Below, piece after piece: positions 17,454 to 27,002 of a stretch of DNA of 36,476 nucleotides. The first letter of the stretch is position 1, and each line of letters begins with the position of its first letter. Origin of the DNA: Ferruginibacter sp. Lineage in GTDB: Bacteria; Bacteroidota; Bacteroidia; Chitinophagales; Chitinophagaceae. The stretch spans positions 1 to 36,476 of the forward strand of contig JANXXM010000156.1 in the NCBI GenBank assembly GCA_025350645.1, read 5' to 3'. The notes under the pieces are model-generated. The model saw only the letters and a program-made list of their open reading frames with translations, was not told the DNA's origin and made no database searches. The translations under genes were made by a program, and so were the position numbers.

Positions 17454-19652
17454 TTATAACATCAAAAGCCCGCTGGCAAACAAAGTATTTATCGGCTTTG
17501 CATCCCAAAATAATTCAAAATCTTCTAGCCCTTTGGCTTCATAATCTTTCTGCAAATCCTGTAAAGTAAATTGCTCTTCATTAAATATTGATAAGCCCGG
17601 AAGCTTTGCCAACAGCCACTCTGCCTGTGTTTTTAGTATTTGTATTACTTGTAAATTTTGTTTATTAGTAAAAGAAAGTGAGGCCATTTCTCTGCTGTAT
17701 CCTTTTTTAGATTGTGTAAAAAATTCAATGGAAGGATTGTTACCCAAAAAAATAACTTTCGCATTTAACCTCGGGGCACTAAGTTCATTTTCAGTCAATA
17801 CATTTTGTATAAAATTACTTGGTACCGTTGTTTTGGGTACCTTATCCTCAAACCATTTTTGTAAAGGATCATCCAGCCCAATGCCATGCATGTAATTAAA
17901 CAACGATTTTTTTAATCCATATCCAAAACGATCATGATCGGCACCAGAGGCATCTTCATATTCAATATCATTATTGGCAAAAGCACCTGTTTCCTGCGTT
18001 AGTTTTGTAATATTATACTTGTGTGGGTTTAACCCTACCGGACTATGGGCGGTAAGCGCAAACCTGTGCCAAAAGGCAGATTGCAGTACATTGGTTGCAA
18101 ATAGCTGGCGCACCATTTCCATAGAGTCAATTGTTTCCTGTGCTGTTTGTGTAGGAAACGCATACATAAGGTATGCGTGTACCATTATACCCGCCTGCGT
18201 AAAATTTTTATTTACTTTAGCTACCTGTGCCACGGTTATTCCTTTATCTATTAATTGTAATAACCGGTCAGATGCTACTTCCAGCCCGCCAGATACTGCA
18301 ATGCATCCGGAAGCACTCAATAACAAACAAAGGTCTCTTGTAAAACTTTTTTCAAAGCGTACATTCGTCCACCAGCTTACCGTCATTTTTCTTTTTATAA
18401 TTTCTATAGCCAGCGAGCGCATAAGCGCTGGGGGTGCGGCTTCATCTACAAAATGAAAACCATTTTGTCCGGTTTGGTTTATTATTTCCTGCATACGATC
18501 GCATATAATACCCGCCGCTACTGGTTCGTAGAGTTTTATATAATCCAGCGATACGTCGCAAAAGGTGCATTTTCCCCAATAACAGCCATGTGCCATGGTA
18601 AGTTTGTTCCACCGCCCATCGCTCCACATACGATGCATAGGGTTTACTACTTCTATGGCAGATATGTATTTGTCCAGTAAAAGGTCGCTATAATCTGGTG
18701 TGCCTACTTCGCCTTGTTTATAATCTTTTACAAAAGAATTGTTGATGTAAACCACCTTTCCTTCTTCTAATAAAAAAGTGCGCTTCAGCTCATCCTGTGT
18801 TTTATTTTTTGTGATAAACGCTATAAGATTTTCAATGGGTGCTTCGCCATCATCCAGTGTAATATAATCGTAAAATTCAAATACACGCGGGTCTGTAAGT
18901 GAGCGCAGCTCTGTGTTTGCAAAGCCTCCGCCCATCATTACTTTTATATGAGGATAGTGCTTTTTTATGTACTGCCCACAGCGCAGCGATGTATATAAAT
19001 TACCCGGGAAAGGTACGGAAAGCGCCACCATTTTTGGTGATCGTTTTTCAATATGTGCTGCCAGCATTTTTACTAAAATCTCGTCTATAAAAGTATAAGG
19101 CTGCTTCAGTGCATGGTATAATTCATCAAAACTACTGGCACTCCTGCCCAGCCGTTCTGCATATCGGCTAAAACCAAAATGATTATCTACGGTTTCTTTT
19201 ATAAGATCAGATAAATCTTCCAGATACATGGTTGCAATATATTTTGCTTTATCCAGTATGCCCATGCTGCCAAAAGCCGTTTGCAAATCGTCACTATGTA
19301 TAAACCTGGCTGCCTCAGGTAAAAAACTTCTTTTACAAATGCTGTGCGCAAGTGTTGGGTTTTTATCCTGCAAAAAATGTATTACTGCATCAATTGTATT
19401 TATATAATCTTCTTTGAGTGCTATAATCTTTTTTATATTCTCTGAAAATGTTTTTGGTAGTTCTTCTATTTTTTCAAACAATGGAATCAACCCTGTTTTT
19501 GAAAATAATATATTTGTTACTTCTATACCAAGGTCTGTTTGAAAAGAAGAGATGCCTTTTGTGTTTAAAAATCCTTTTATGTAAGCTGTTGCCGGGTAAG
19601 GGGTGTTTAGCTGCGTAAAAGGTGGTGTTATAAGTAAAATGGTGGTGCTCAA
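17454..19652 (-). CDS. B12-binding radical SAM protein
   Basis: The 732-residue protein has an N-terminal B12-binding-like Rossmann region (ILLITPPFTQLNTPYPA, then IKVMMGGGFANTELR and a YITLDDGEAPIENLI segment). A radical SAM barrel follows, whose cluster motif is C-x3-C-x2-C in HGCYWGKCTFCDVSL, about residues 355-362. SGGLEVASDRLLQLIDKGIT and MVHAYLMYAFPTQTAQETID are conserved barrel segments. Family members perform difficult methylations or rearrangements, and the substrate here is not deducible. The C-terminal about 150 residues have no recognised domain. The only start available in frame is TTG at 19652, 19 bases past a good -7 element. The gene is convergent with the decayed TMEM175 gene. 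Confidence 0.9.
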   Translation of the reverse strand: MSTTILLITPPFTQLNTPYPATAYIKGFLNTKGISSFQTDLGIEVTNILFSKTGLIPLFEKIEELPKTFSENIKKIIALKEDYINTIDAVIHFLQDKNPTLAHSICKRSFLPEAARFIHSDDLQTAFGSMGILDKAKYIATMYLEDLSDLIKETVDNHFGFSRYAERLGRSASSFDELYHALKQPYTFIDEILVKMLAAHIEKRSPKMVALSVPFPGNLYTSLRCGQYIKKHYPHIKVMMGGGFANTELRSLTDPRVFEFYDYITLDDGEAPIENLIAFITKNKTQDELKRTFLLEEGKVVYINNSFVKDYKQGEVGTPDYSDLLLDKYISAIEVVNPMHRMWSDGRWNKLTMAHGCYWGKCTFCDVSLDYIKLYEPVAAGIICDRMQEIINQTGQNGFHFVDEAAPPALMRSLAIEIIKRKMTVSWWTNVRFEKSFTRDLCLLLSASGCIAVSGGLEVASDRLLQLIDKGITVAQVAKVNKNFTQAGIMVHAYLMYAFPTQTAQETIDSMEMVRQLFATNVLQSAFWHRFALTAHSPVGLNPHKYNITKLTQETGAFANNDIEYEDASGADHDRFGYGLKKSLFNYMHGIGLDDPLQKWFEDKVPKTTVPSNFIQNVLTENELSAPRLNAKVIFLGNNPSIEFFTQSKKGYSREMASLSFTNKQNLQVIQILKTQAEWLLAKLPGLSIFNEEQFTLQDLQKDYEAKGLEDFELFWDAKPINTLFASGLLML

Positions 19653-19671
19653 AAATATTTAATTTATTGCG

Positions 19672-19679
19672 CAAAATTA
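19672..19679 (-). promoter_or_regulatory. Candidate -7 element for the B12/radical SAM gene
   Basis: On the minus strand the bases read TAATTTTG, a perfect TAnnTTTG match, 19 bases upstream of the TTG start. The -33 region shows TTT in place of TTG. Its closeness to the start supports the TTG start codon. Confidence 0.5.
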
Positions 19680-19920
19680 TTTCAATTTTACGATAAGAAA
19701 GAAACGATTTAATTTAAAAAAATACATCCGCTCTTTAAAAGAAATACTTTTATTGGCGTGAACAATATTAGAACTGATGAGGGAAGGACTATTTTTAAAT
19801 AAAGATTAATAAGTCTATAAAATTATTTGCATCACAATCGCACATCGGCAAAAAAGAGTATCTGGTAAATAAATTGCTTCTTAATTGCCTTGCTAAAATA
19901 TATTTATTTAAAAATTCTCT

Positions 19921-20406
19921 ATGAAAACATTACTTATAATACGCCACGCAAAAAGCAGCAATGCCACCATGGGGCAAAGAGATTTTGACAGGCCGCTTGC
20001 GGAAAAAGGTAAAGCCGATGCTATGGCAATGGGGCAAAAATTATTAAAACAAAAAGTTTTGATAGATTCTTTTATCAGCAGCCCGGCTAAGCGTGCCTAT
20101 AAAACTTGTAAATTATTTGCAGCGGCTTACCATTTTAAAAAAGAAGAAATTATTTTGGCAGATGAACTATATAATGCTCCTGAAAATGTTTTTTACAAAA
20201 TAATAGGGAGTTTAGATATCAATATAAATCATGCTGCTGTTTTTGCACATAACCCTGGTATTACCGATTTTGTACGAGGGCTTTACAAAGAGATTGTTAT
20301 AGATGATATGCCCACTTGCGGCGTATTTGCCGTAAGTGCCGCTACCACAATTTGGAAAGATTTTGAACGTGCCCAAAAAGAATTTTTATTTTTCGAAAAT
20401 CCTTAA
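19921..20406 (+). CDS. SixA-type histidine phosphatase
   Basis: This 161-residue protein belongs to the histidine phosphatase superfamily. The N-terminal LLIIRHAKSSN carries the catalytic RHG-like Arg8-His9 pair (here RHA, as in SixA proteins). DFDRPLAEKGKADAMAMG, SFISSPAKRAYKTCKLF and the second conserved histidine in AVFAHNPGITDFV follow. SixA of Escherichia coli dephosphorylates phosphohistidine in the phosphotransfer domain of ArcB and the nitrogen PTS; in Bacteroidota the substrate is unknown. The gene is alone on the plus strand, preceded by about 270 bases with no gene, and ends 7 bases from a convergent small gene. Confidence 0.9.
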   Translation: MKTLLIIRHAKSSNATMGQRDFDRPLAEKGKADAMAMGQKLLKQKVLIDSFISSPAKRAYKTCKLFAAAYHFKKEEIILADELYNAPENVFYKIIGSLDININHAAVFAHNPGITDFVRGLYKEIVIDDMPTCGVFAVSAATTIWKDFERAQKEFLFFENP

Positions 20407-20413
20407 ATATAGT

Positions 20414-20728
20414 TTATGGTTTTAAAATTCCTACACCTTTTTTTCCTTCAAGGTAATCTACGTATTGCACAGAACCCAGGCGAAATTTAAAGGGAATGCC
20501 TGTAGCTTTCTCAAATTTTAATTCTTTCTTACAAAAAAAGGCAAGATTACTGCTGTAAAAATTTTGCTTTACCATCATTGATGCTGCTGGCAAAACAGCC
20601 TTGGTAGCAGGCTGCAAATACGCATTACTGTATGATACCGGCTCAACTATTAATGGTTTTACCTGAGCGCATAAATTTTTTGCTACAAAAACCATGCAAA
20701 AAAATAAATAGATAACTTTGTTCATCAT
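20414..20728 (-). CDS. Small secreted hypothetical protein (104 aa)
   Basis: The N-terminus is a signal peptide of about 20 residues (NKVIYLFFCMVFVAKNLCAQ), so the mature protein of about 83 residues is exported. The mature part has two cysteines in the signal region but only one later (FFCKKELKFEK). It ends with FKFRLGSVQYVDYLEGKKG, a segment I associate with small conserved Bacteroidota proteins of unknown function. Start candidates are ATG at 20728 or the next codon. It is divergent from rpoN with about 105 bases between and convergent with the SixA gene. No function can be given. Confidence 0.7.
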   Translation of the reverse strand: MMNKVIYLFFCMVFVAKNLCAQVKPLIVEPVSYSNAYLQPATKAVLPAASMMVKQNFYSSNLAFFCKKELKFEKATGIPFKFRLGSVQYVDYLEGKKGVGILKP

Positions 20729-20833
20729 TTTTATTAAAGAATGAATGTAAATTTACGAACTTATAAATGTAGAAGTTCTGAGAATACCGTTAATATTTTT
20801 TATCAGTTTTTAATACTTTTTTGAAAGATAAAT

Positions 20834-22318
20834 ATGTCATTACACCAGAGTTTACAACAAAAATTATTACAAAAATTATCGCCCCAGCAAATACAGCTAA
20901 TGAAGTTACTGCAGGTGCCTACGGCCATTTTAGATGAGCGTATAAAAGAAGAAATTGAGGAAAACCCAGCACTGGAGCAGGCGGAAGATAACCATGATGA
21001 TGAATACGAAAACGATGAATTTGCAGATACAGGCGAAGAAGAATACCAGACCGAAGGAAATGAAGATGAATATGGCAATATTGATATCAGTGACTATGTG
21101 CATGAAGGTGATGATGATGTAGGCGACTACCGGCTACGGGATGAAAATTATCCTGAACAGGATGATAACAGGGTAATACCACATAAAGTAGAAATAAGTT
21201 TTAATGAGGTAATGCTACAGCAACTAGGGCTATTAAAACTTAACGAAAAAGAATTAAAAATTGCAGAGCAATTAGTAGGGAGTTTAGATGATGATGGTTA
21301 CCTGCGCAGAGATATTACAGCTATTATAGATGACCTTGCCTTTAGGCAAAATGTAGATACTGATGAAAAGGAGCTAGAGAGAATTTTATTGCAGATTCAA
21401 TTATTTGACCCTCCTGGCGTAGCAGCCCGTAACCTGCAGGAGTGTTTGCTGCTGCAGCTTAAAAGAAAAGCGGATCAGGGGAAAATAGTAGAGATGGCCA
21501 TAAAAGTATTGGAGAAATATTTTGATGAGTTTACAAAAAAACATTATGAAAAAATACAGCGGGCGCTAACGCTTACAGATGAACAGCTTCGGGAAATTAT
21601 TAATCAGATAATAAAACTAAACCCTAAGCCAGGAGGGCTTTCCGGCGATAGCGGAAGCAAGGGCGGGAACTATGTGATACCAGATTTTTTTATAGTAAAC
21701 AATGTCGGTAAATTAGAACTTGCGCTTAACAGCAAAAATGCACCAGACCTGCGCATAAGCGAAGGCTACAGGGATATGCTGAAGGATTATGATAAAGGTA
21801 CAAAAAAAGATAAGCGGCAAAAAGAAGCTGTACTGTTTATTAAACAAAAAATAGATAGCGCAAAGTGGTTTATAGATGCTATTAAACAAAGGCAGAATAC
21901 CTTGTTGAATACCATGGAAGCTATCATGAATTACCAGCATGAGTTTTTTCTTACCGGCGATGAAACTGATCTTCGCCCCATGATTTTAAAAGATATTGCA
22001 GAACGAACCAATCTTGATATATCTACTGTGAGCCGGGTGGCCAATAGCAAGTTTGTACAAACAGAATTTGGAACATACCGGTTAAAATTTTTCTTTAGCG
22101 AAAGCCTGCAAACAGATAGTGGCGAAGAAGTAAGTACAAGAGAGGTTAAAAAAATTCTTACTGATCTTATTGAAGAAGAAAGTAAAAAACATCCGTACAG
22201 CGATGAGCGCCTCACAGAAATGCTGCAGGAAAAGGGTTATAATATAGCCAGGCGCACTGTGGCAAAATACAGGGAACAGCTAAATATTCCTGTTGCCAGA
22301 TTAAGAAAAATTTTATGA
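20834..22318 (+). CDS. rpoN: RNA polymerase sigma-54 factor
   Basis: Sigma-54 directs transcription from -24/-12 promoters and needs AAA+ activators. The 494-residue protein is full length. The glutamine- and leucine-rich activator-interacting region is at residues 1-50 (QQKLLQKLSPQQIQLMKLLQ, then IEENPALEQ). A long acidic region follows (about 52-115), then the core-binding part (FDPPGVAARNLQECLLLQLK) and the helix-turn-helix DISTVSRVANSKFVQTEFG. The RpoN box ARRTVAKYRE (about residues 472-481), which contacts the -24 element, is perfect. No activator is in the window. The stop overlaps the next ATG (ATGA), so the next gene is translationally coupled. Confidence 0.97.
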   Translation: MSLHQSLQQKLLQKLSPQQIQLMKLLQVPTAILDERIKEEIEENPALEQAEDNHDDEYENDEFADTGEEEYQTEGNEDEYGNIDISDYVHEGDDDVGDYRLRDENYPEQDDNRVIPHKVEISFNEVMLQQLGLLKLNEKELKIAEQLVGSLDDDGYLRRDITAIIDDLAFRQNVDTDEKELERILLQIQLFDPPGVAARNLQECLLLQLKRKADQGKIVEMAIKVLEKYFDEFTKKHYEKIQRALTLTDEQLREIINQIIKLNPKPGGLSGDSGSKGGNYVIPDFFIVNNVGKLELALNSKNAPDLRISEGYRDMLKDYDKGTKKDKRQKEAVLFIKQKIDSAKWFIDAIKQRQNTLLNTMEAIMNYQHEFFLTGDETDLRPMILKDIAERTNLDISTVSRVANSKFVQTEFGTYRLKFFFSESLQTDSGEEVSTREVKKILTDLIEEESKKHPYSDERLTEMLQEKGYNIARRTVAKYREQLNIPVARLRKIL

Positions 22319-22989
22319 TGAACTCAGCGGATTTATTACAGGAAAATTTAAATGAAAAAAAATGTGTGGCGCCGGCATTAAAATGGCCGGCTGCTTTTTT
22401 CTCTTATATTTTTCACCCCGTTTTTATACCCCTTTATGTTATTTTATTTCTGGTATATGTTCATCCGTCATACTTTTCTGGGTTTTCTGCTGCCGCTAAA
22501 AAACAAACCATTGCCATTGTTTCTTTAAATCTTATTTTTTTTCCTTTAATAAGTGTGCTATTGTTAAGAGCCGTCGGCTTTATAGATTCTATTTTTCTTC
22601 GTACCCGCAAGGATCGTATAATTCCTTACATGGCATGTGGTATTTTTTTCTTTTGGGCATATACCGTTTTTCATAAACAGGAAGTGTACCCAACGATTAT
22701 GGCCACTTTTATTTTAGGAATTTTCTTCGCTTCCAGCTTAGGTTTGCTGGCTAATATTTATTTTAAAGTAAGCATGCACGCAATGGGAATGGGAGGGCTG
22801 CTGGGTGTTTTTTGGTTAGTTATAAAGAGTAACACCATGCTAATGACATGGCCTTTTGCATTGGCTATTTTTATTACAGGAATAGTATGCACCGCACGCT
22901 TTATTATAAGCGATCATACACAAAAAGAAATTTATACCGGTTTGTTTATTGGGTTTATATGCCAGGTAGCGGCGGGTTTTGTAAGTTAA
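22315..22989 (+). CDS. Membrane protein resembling PAP2-type phosphatases, motifs degenerate
   Basis: The 224-residue protein has about six hydrophobic segments. Three spots recall the PAP2 phosphatase motifs: RKDRIIPY for the K-x6-RP motif, SMHAMGMGG for PSGH, and ARFIISDHTQKEIYTG for SR-x5-H-x3-D. The last has His and a Glu in place of Asp. The first motif keeps Arg and Pro, the second the His but not the Pro-Ser-Gly. If an enzyme, it would act on lipid phosphates at the membrane, but the weak motifs leave this open. It starts inside the rpoN stop codon (ATGA overlap), so it is co-translated with rpoN. Confidence 0.7.
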   Translation: MMNSADLLQENLNEKKCVAPALKWPAAFFSYIFHPVFIPLYVILFLVYVHPSYFSGFSAAAKKQTIAIVSLNLIFFPLISVLLLRAVGFIDSIFLRTRKDRIIPYMACGIFFFWAYTVFHKQEVYPTIMATFILGIFFASSLGLLANIYFKVSMHAMGMGGLLGVFWLVIKSNTMLMTWPFALAIFITGIVCTARFIISDHTQKEIYTGLFIGFICQVAAGFVS

Positions 22990-23069
22990 ATTATAGATAG
23001 ACCAGTCCTCTTATAATGATTTCTCATTGGCACATTTCCTTTATTTTTATACTCCAAAAATATATTAGT

Positions 23070-25199
23070 ATGAGAAAAATATTTTCGATAGCCACACTCT
23101 GGGTGGTACTTTCTTCTTTTAATAAAGATCATAAAAAGCCTGCCGCTGATAAAAATAATCTGCCCGCTTCTAATCCCTTTGCGGAGGTTAGTAAACTTCC
23201 CTTTCGTGCGCCTGATTTTAGTAGAATAAAAGATGCAGATTATGAACCTGCATTGATAGCAGGTATAGCACAACAGCAACAGGAAATAAATAAAATAATC
23301 AGCAACAGCGCAGCCCCTACTTTTGAAAATACTTTGGTAGCATTGGAAAAAAGCGGGCAATTACTAAACAGGGTTTCTGGTGTTTTCAATATGGTTACCG
23401 GTGCAAATACAAATACTTTTCTGCAAAAATTACAGGAAGATATTGCCCCGAAGTTATCAGATAACCAGGATGCTATTTTTCTGAATACAAAATTATTTAA
23501 CCGTATAAAAAGTGTATACGATAAGCGTACAAAACTTATACTGGATAAAGAATCTCAAAGGTTGCTGGAAAGTACTTATCAAAATTTTGTACTGGCTGGC
23601 GCCAATCTTTCTCCTCAGGATAAAGAGGCCATGAAAAAATTAAATGCAGCAGAAGCAACTCTAACTGCAAAGTTTAGCAACATCCTTATAAACGGAACAA
23701 GTGCCGGCGCTTTAGTTGTAAACAATGCTGCAGATCTTGCAGGCATATCCCAAACTGCTATTGATGGGTTTGCAGAAAATGCAAAAGCAAAAGGCATGGC
23801 AGGCAAGTGGCTTTTACCTTTGCAAAATACTACACAACAACCTTTACTTCAGTCATTATCCGTACGCAGTACAAGAGAGCAGCTGTATAATGCTTCTATA
23901 CATCGTGCAGAAAAAAATGATTCTAATGATACACGAAAAATTATAATTACGCTGGCAGCCATTCGTGCAAATAAAGCAAAACTGATGGGCTTTGCTAATT
24001 ATGCTGTTTGGAAACTAAAGGATCAAATGGCAAAATCGCCGGAGGCCGTAGATGATTTTTTTGCACAACTTGTACCCGCTGCCACAGCTAAAGTTAAAGA
24101 AGAAACTGCAGCCATTCAGGCTTTGATAGATGAACAAAAGGGTGGGTTTATTTTACAGCCGTATGACTGGGATTTTTATGCGGCGCAGGTTCGCAAAACA
24201 AAATTTAATTTGGATGAGACTGAAACTGCCCCTTATTTTGAACTGAGTAAAGTATTAGAAGACGGTGTATTTTATGCAGCAAATCAATTGTACGGTTTAA
24301 CGTTTAAAGAACGAAAAGATATTCCAGTTTACCAGCAGGATGTGAGGGTATTTGATGTGTTTGACAGAGATGGAAAACCACTCTCCTTATTTTACTGCGA
24401 TTATTTTAAACGGGACAATAAAAACGGCGGCGCATGGATGAATAACGTGGTGGGCCAATCCTATTTATTACATACAAAACCGGCAATTTACAATGTGTGT
24501 AATTTTACAAAACCGTTACCTGGCATGCCTGCACTTTTGAGTTTTGATAATGTGGTTACCATGTTTCATGAATTTGGGCATGCTCTGCATGGCATGTTTG
24601 CTTCACAAAAATATCCCTCTCTTTCCGGCACCGCAGTTGCAAGAGATTATGTAGAATTTCCATCGCAGTTTAATGAACACTGGGCATTGGATCCGCTTAT
24701 TTTAAAACACTATGCTGTTCATTATAAAACAGGCATTGGAATACCACAAGCGCTGGTTGACAAAATAAAAAAAGCTGCTTCATTTAACAGTGGCTATAAC
24801 ATTACAGAAAAAATTTCAGCCGCTCTGCTGGATTTGCAATGGCATAAACTAACACCCGGCGAGGAGGTTAATGATGTAACCGTTTTTGAAAATAATGCAT
24901 TGCATGCTGCGGGGCTGGATCTTTCGCAGGTTCCGCCAAGGTACCGTTCCACCTACTTTCTACACATTTGGAGCAATGGTTATGCTGCAGGTTATTATGC
25001 ATATCAGTGGACCAAAATGCTGGAAACAGACGCCTACTCATGGTTTGAAGAAAACGGCGGTCTCACAAGGGCTAACGGACAGCGGTTTCGCAACATGATT
25101 TTATCTAAAGGAAATACAGAAGACTATAATAAAATGTTTAAAGATTTTAGAGGGCGTGCCCCACGGATTGATGCAATGAAAAAATCAATAAGCTTTTAA
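23070..25199 (+). CDS. M3 family metallopeptidase (peptidyl-dipeptidase Dcp/oligopeptidase type)
   Basis: The product from ATG 23070 has 709 residues and begins with a hydrophobic export signal (MRKIFSIATLWVVLSS); an ATG at 23016 would bury the signal behind 18 residues. The zinc-binding HEFGH motif is at residues 500-504 (FHEFGHALHGMF). The family's C-terminal region SNGYAAGYYAYQW and the conserved FPSQFNEHWALD follow. Length and layout fit M3 peptidases of the Dcp/OpdA type, which release dipeptides or cut oligopeptides. The export signal suggests periplasmic action. It is the first of three closely spaced genes ending in a dipeptide epimerase, which fits use of the dipeptides it releases. 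Confidence 0.93.
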   Translation: MRKIFSIATLWVVLSSFNKDHKKPAADKNNLPASNPFAEVSKLPFRAPDFSRIKDADYEPALIAGIAQQQQEINKIISNSAAPTFENTLVALEKSGQLLNRVSGVFNMVTGANTNTFLQKLQEDIAPKLSDNQDAIFLNTKLFNRIKSVYDKRTKLILDKESQRLLESTYQNFVLAGANLSPQDKEAMKKLNAAEATLTAKFSNILINGTSAGALVVNNAADLAGISQTAIDGFAENAKAKGMAGKWLLPLQNTTQQPLLQSLSVRSTREQLYNASIHRAEKNDSNDTRKIIITLAAIRANKAKLMGFANYAVWKLKDQMAKSPEAVDDFFAQLVPAATAKVKEETAAIQALIDEQKGGFILQPYDWDFYAAQVRKTKFNLDETETAPYFELSKVLEDGVFYAANQLYGLTFKERKDIPVYQQDVRVFDVFDRDGKPLSLFYCDYFKRDNKNGGAWMNNVVGQSYLLHTKPAIYNVCNFTKPLPGMPALLSFDNVVTMFHEFGHALHGMFASQKYPSLSGTAVARDYVEFPSQFNEHWALDPLILKHYAVHYKTGIGIPQALVDKIKKAASFNSGYNITEKISAALLDLQWHKLTPGEEVNDVTVFENNALHAAGLDLSQVPPRYRSTYFLHIWSNGYAAGYYAYQWTKMLETDAYSWFEENGGLTRANGQRFRNMILSKGNTEDYNKMFKDFRGRAPRIDAMKKSISF

Positions 25200-25218
25200 A
25201 TATTACTTTATCTTTTTA

Positions 25219-25875
25219 ATGAAAATAATAAATTCATTTACAACAAATAATTTTAAAAGCATTTGTGATTTACTTGCGGCAAAAGATGCTGATCTAAAAA
25301 AAATAATTAATGCCCATGGTTATCCGCCTATGTGGAGCCGCAAGCCAACTTTTGAAACACTTATTCATATCATTCTGGAGCAGCAGGTTTCGCTGGCATC
25401 TGCGTTGGCTGCATTAAATAAATTAAAACAAAAAGTTAGAAATATTACCCCGCAAAAAATAATATCGTTAACTGATGTTGAATTAAAATCCTGCTATTTT
25501 AGCAGGCAAAAAACAGTATATGCAAAACACCTTGCCTCTGCATTCATCAATAAAGAAGTTAATTTAAACTGTTTTTTATCTGCAGATGATGAAACAATAA
25601 AAAATATATTAAAAAATATAAAGGGCATTGGCGATTGGACTGCAGATGTTTTTTTAATGATGGCTTTACAACGGGCAGATCTTTTTCCTGCCGGAGATAT
25701 TGCTCTCATAAACAGTATAAAATTTGTAAAGCAATTACCAAAGTCTACAACAAAAGAAGGTATTTTATTAATAGCGGATAATTGGAAACCTTATAGAACT
25801 ATTGCCGCCTTTATGTTGTGGCACGCTTATCTTCAAAACAAGAAAACAAACAATATCATTAAACTGCCGTTATAA
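25219..25875 (+). CDS. HhH-GPD family DNA glycosylase (AlkA-like, 3-methyladenine type)
   Basis: This 218-residue protein has the helix-hairpin-helix LKNIKGIGDWTADVF (residues 131-145) and the catalytic aspartate at residue 160 in FPAGDIAL. The segment FETLIHIILEQQVSLASALAAL matches AlkA-like glycosylases, which remove alkylated purines such as 3-methyladenine in base excision repair. There are no C-terminal cysteines, so no Fe-S cluster as in endonuclease III, and no N-terminal AlkA extension. It begins 19 bases after the M3 peptidase gene and ends 18 bases before the dipeptide epimerase gene, so it probably shares their transcript, although the functions are unrelated. Confidence 0.9.
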   Translation: MKIINSFTTNNFKSICDLLAAKDADLKKIINAHGYPPMWSRKPTFETLIHIILEQQVSLASALAALNKLKQKVRNITPQKIISLTDVELKSCYFSRQKTVYAKHLASAFINKEVNLNCFLSADDETIKNILKNIKGIGDWTADVFLMMALQRADLFPAGDIALINSIKFVKQLPKSTTKEGILLIADNWKPYRTIAAFMLWHAYLQNKKTNNIIKLPL

Positions 25876-25893
25876 TTTATTTATCTTTATTGC

Positions 25894-26994
25894 ATGACTG
25901 TAACTGCAATAGATATTTATAAATTCAGCATACCTATGCATCCCTTTACGATTGCTACGGGCACTATGCATTACGCACAAAATATTTTTATAAGAATACA
26001 TACGAGCGATAATTTTTATGGTGTGGGAGAGTGCTCCGCTTTCCCCATGATTGTTGGAGAAACACAAAACACCTGCTACGAAATGGCAAAAGATTTTGCA
26101 GGATTTTGGCTTCATAAAAATCCATTGGAAATAGAAACCCGAATGATGGAATTGCATTCCTTTGCTGCTTTTAATACTACTATTAAAAGCGCTTTTGATA
26201 TGGCTTTGTATGATATTGCTGCAAAAAATGCAGGTGTTCCTCTGTATAAATTTTTAGGGGGTAAAATAAAATTACTTCAAACAGATCTTACAATTGGTAT
26301 AGATACCGCAGAAAAAATGGCGGCTAAAGCAATTGAATTTATTAATAGCGGGGTTGCCATTTTAAAAGTAAAATTGGGTAAAATTGCTAAAGATGATATT
26401 GAACGCATAAAACAAATAAGAAAAGCCATTGGTAATAATATAAAAATACGGATAGATGCAAACCAGGGCTGGAGTTTTAATGATGCAGTTTTTGCTTTAA
26501 CCTCTCTTGCAAAATATAATATTGAGTTTTGCGAACAGCCTTTGCATCATTGGTATGATCATCAATTACCCGTATTAAAAAAACTTTCCCCTATCCCCAT
26601 AATGGCAGATGAAAGTGTGTTTAACCACCATGATGCAGCCCGTTTAATTGAAGCAGATGCCTGTTCTTTTATAAATATAAAACTGGCAAAAAGCAGTGGT
26701 ATTTTTGAAGCCATTAAAATTAATGAAGTGTGCGCTTCAAATAATATCCCTTGTATGATGGGGGGCATGCTGGAAAGTCGTATTGCACTCTCCGCATTTG
26801 CACACACAGCACTAGCCTGCGATAATATTATTTTTTACGATATGGATACCTGCATGCTAGGCCATAAAGCAGACCCTGTAATCGGCGGCGTTACCTACAA
26901 TAACTTTTTTGTACAAATACCTGATGCTGTTGGTATAGGTGCTGATGCGGATGTGGATTTTTTGAAAGGTTGTGAAATGCTCACCATCAGGTAA
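25894..26994 (+). CDS. Dipeptide epimerase (L-Ala-D/L-Glu type, enolase superfamily)
   Basis: The 366-residue protein is a muconate-lactonizing subgroup member of the enolase superfamily. Key residues are visible: the KxK motif in ILKVKLG, first metal ligand in IRIDANQGW, second in EFCEQPL, third in MADESVF and the second catalytic lysine in INIKLAKSSG. Length and motifs match dipeptide epimerases, which epimerise the second residue of dipeptides such as L-Ala-D-Glu from cell-wall recycling. Dipeptide specificity cannot be read from the sequence alone. It is last in the M3 peptidase, glycosylase, epimerase group and is followed by an operator-like element and the GbsR-type gene. Confidence 0.9.
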   Translation: MTVTAIDIYKFSIPMHPFTIATGTMHYAQNIFIRIHTSDNFYGVGECSAFPMIVGETQNTCYEMAKDFAGFWLHKNPLEIETRMMELHSFAAFNTTIKSAFDMALYDIAAKNAGVPLYKFLGGKIKLLQTDLTIGIDTAEKMAAKAIEFINSGVAILKVKLGKIAKDDIERIKQIRKAIGNNIKIRIDANQGWSFNDAVFALTSLAKYNIEFCEQPLHHWYDHQLPVLKKLSPIPIMADESVFNHHDAARLIEADACSFINIKLAKSSGIFEAIKINEVCASNNIPCMMGGMLESRIALSAFAHTALACDNIIFYDMDTCMLGHKADPVIGGVTYNNFFVQIPDAVGIGADADVDFLKGCEMLTIR

Positions 26995-27002
26995 AAATAA
27001 TC

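Noticed and set aside
17974-18456. 160-codon plus-strand frame inside the radical SAM gene
   Set aside because: It runs opposite conserved parts of the B12/radical SAM protein and has no family pattern of its own.
19653-19920. Possible RNA gene in the longest intergenic stretch
   Set aside because: It is AT-rich with no stable long stem and no tRNA features; only a -7-like element for the leftward gene is visible.
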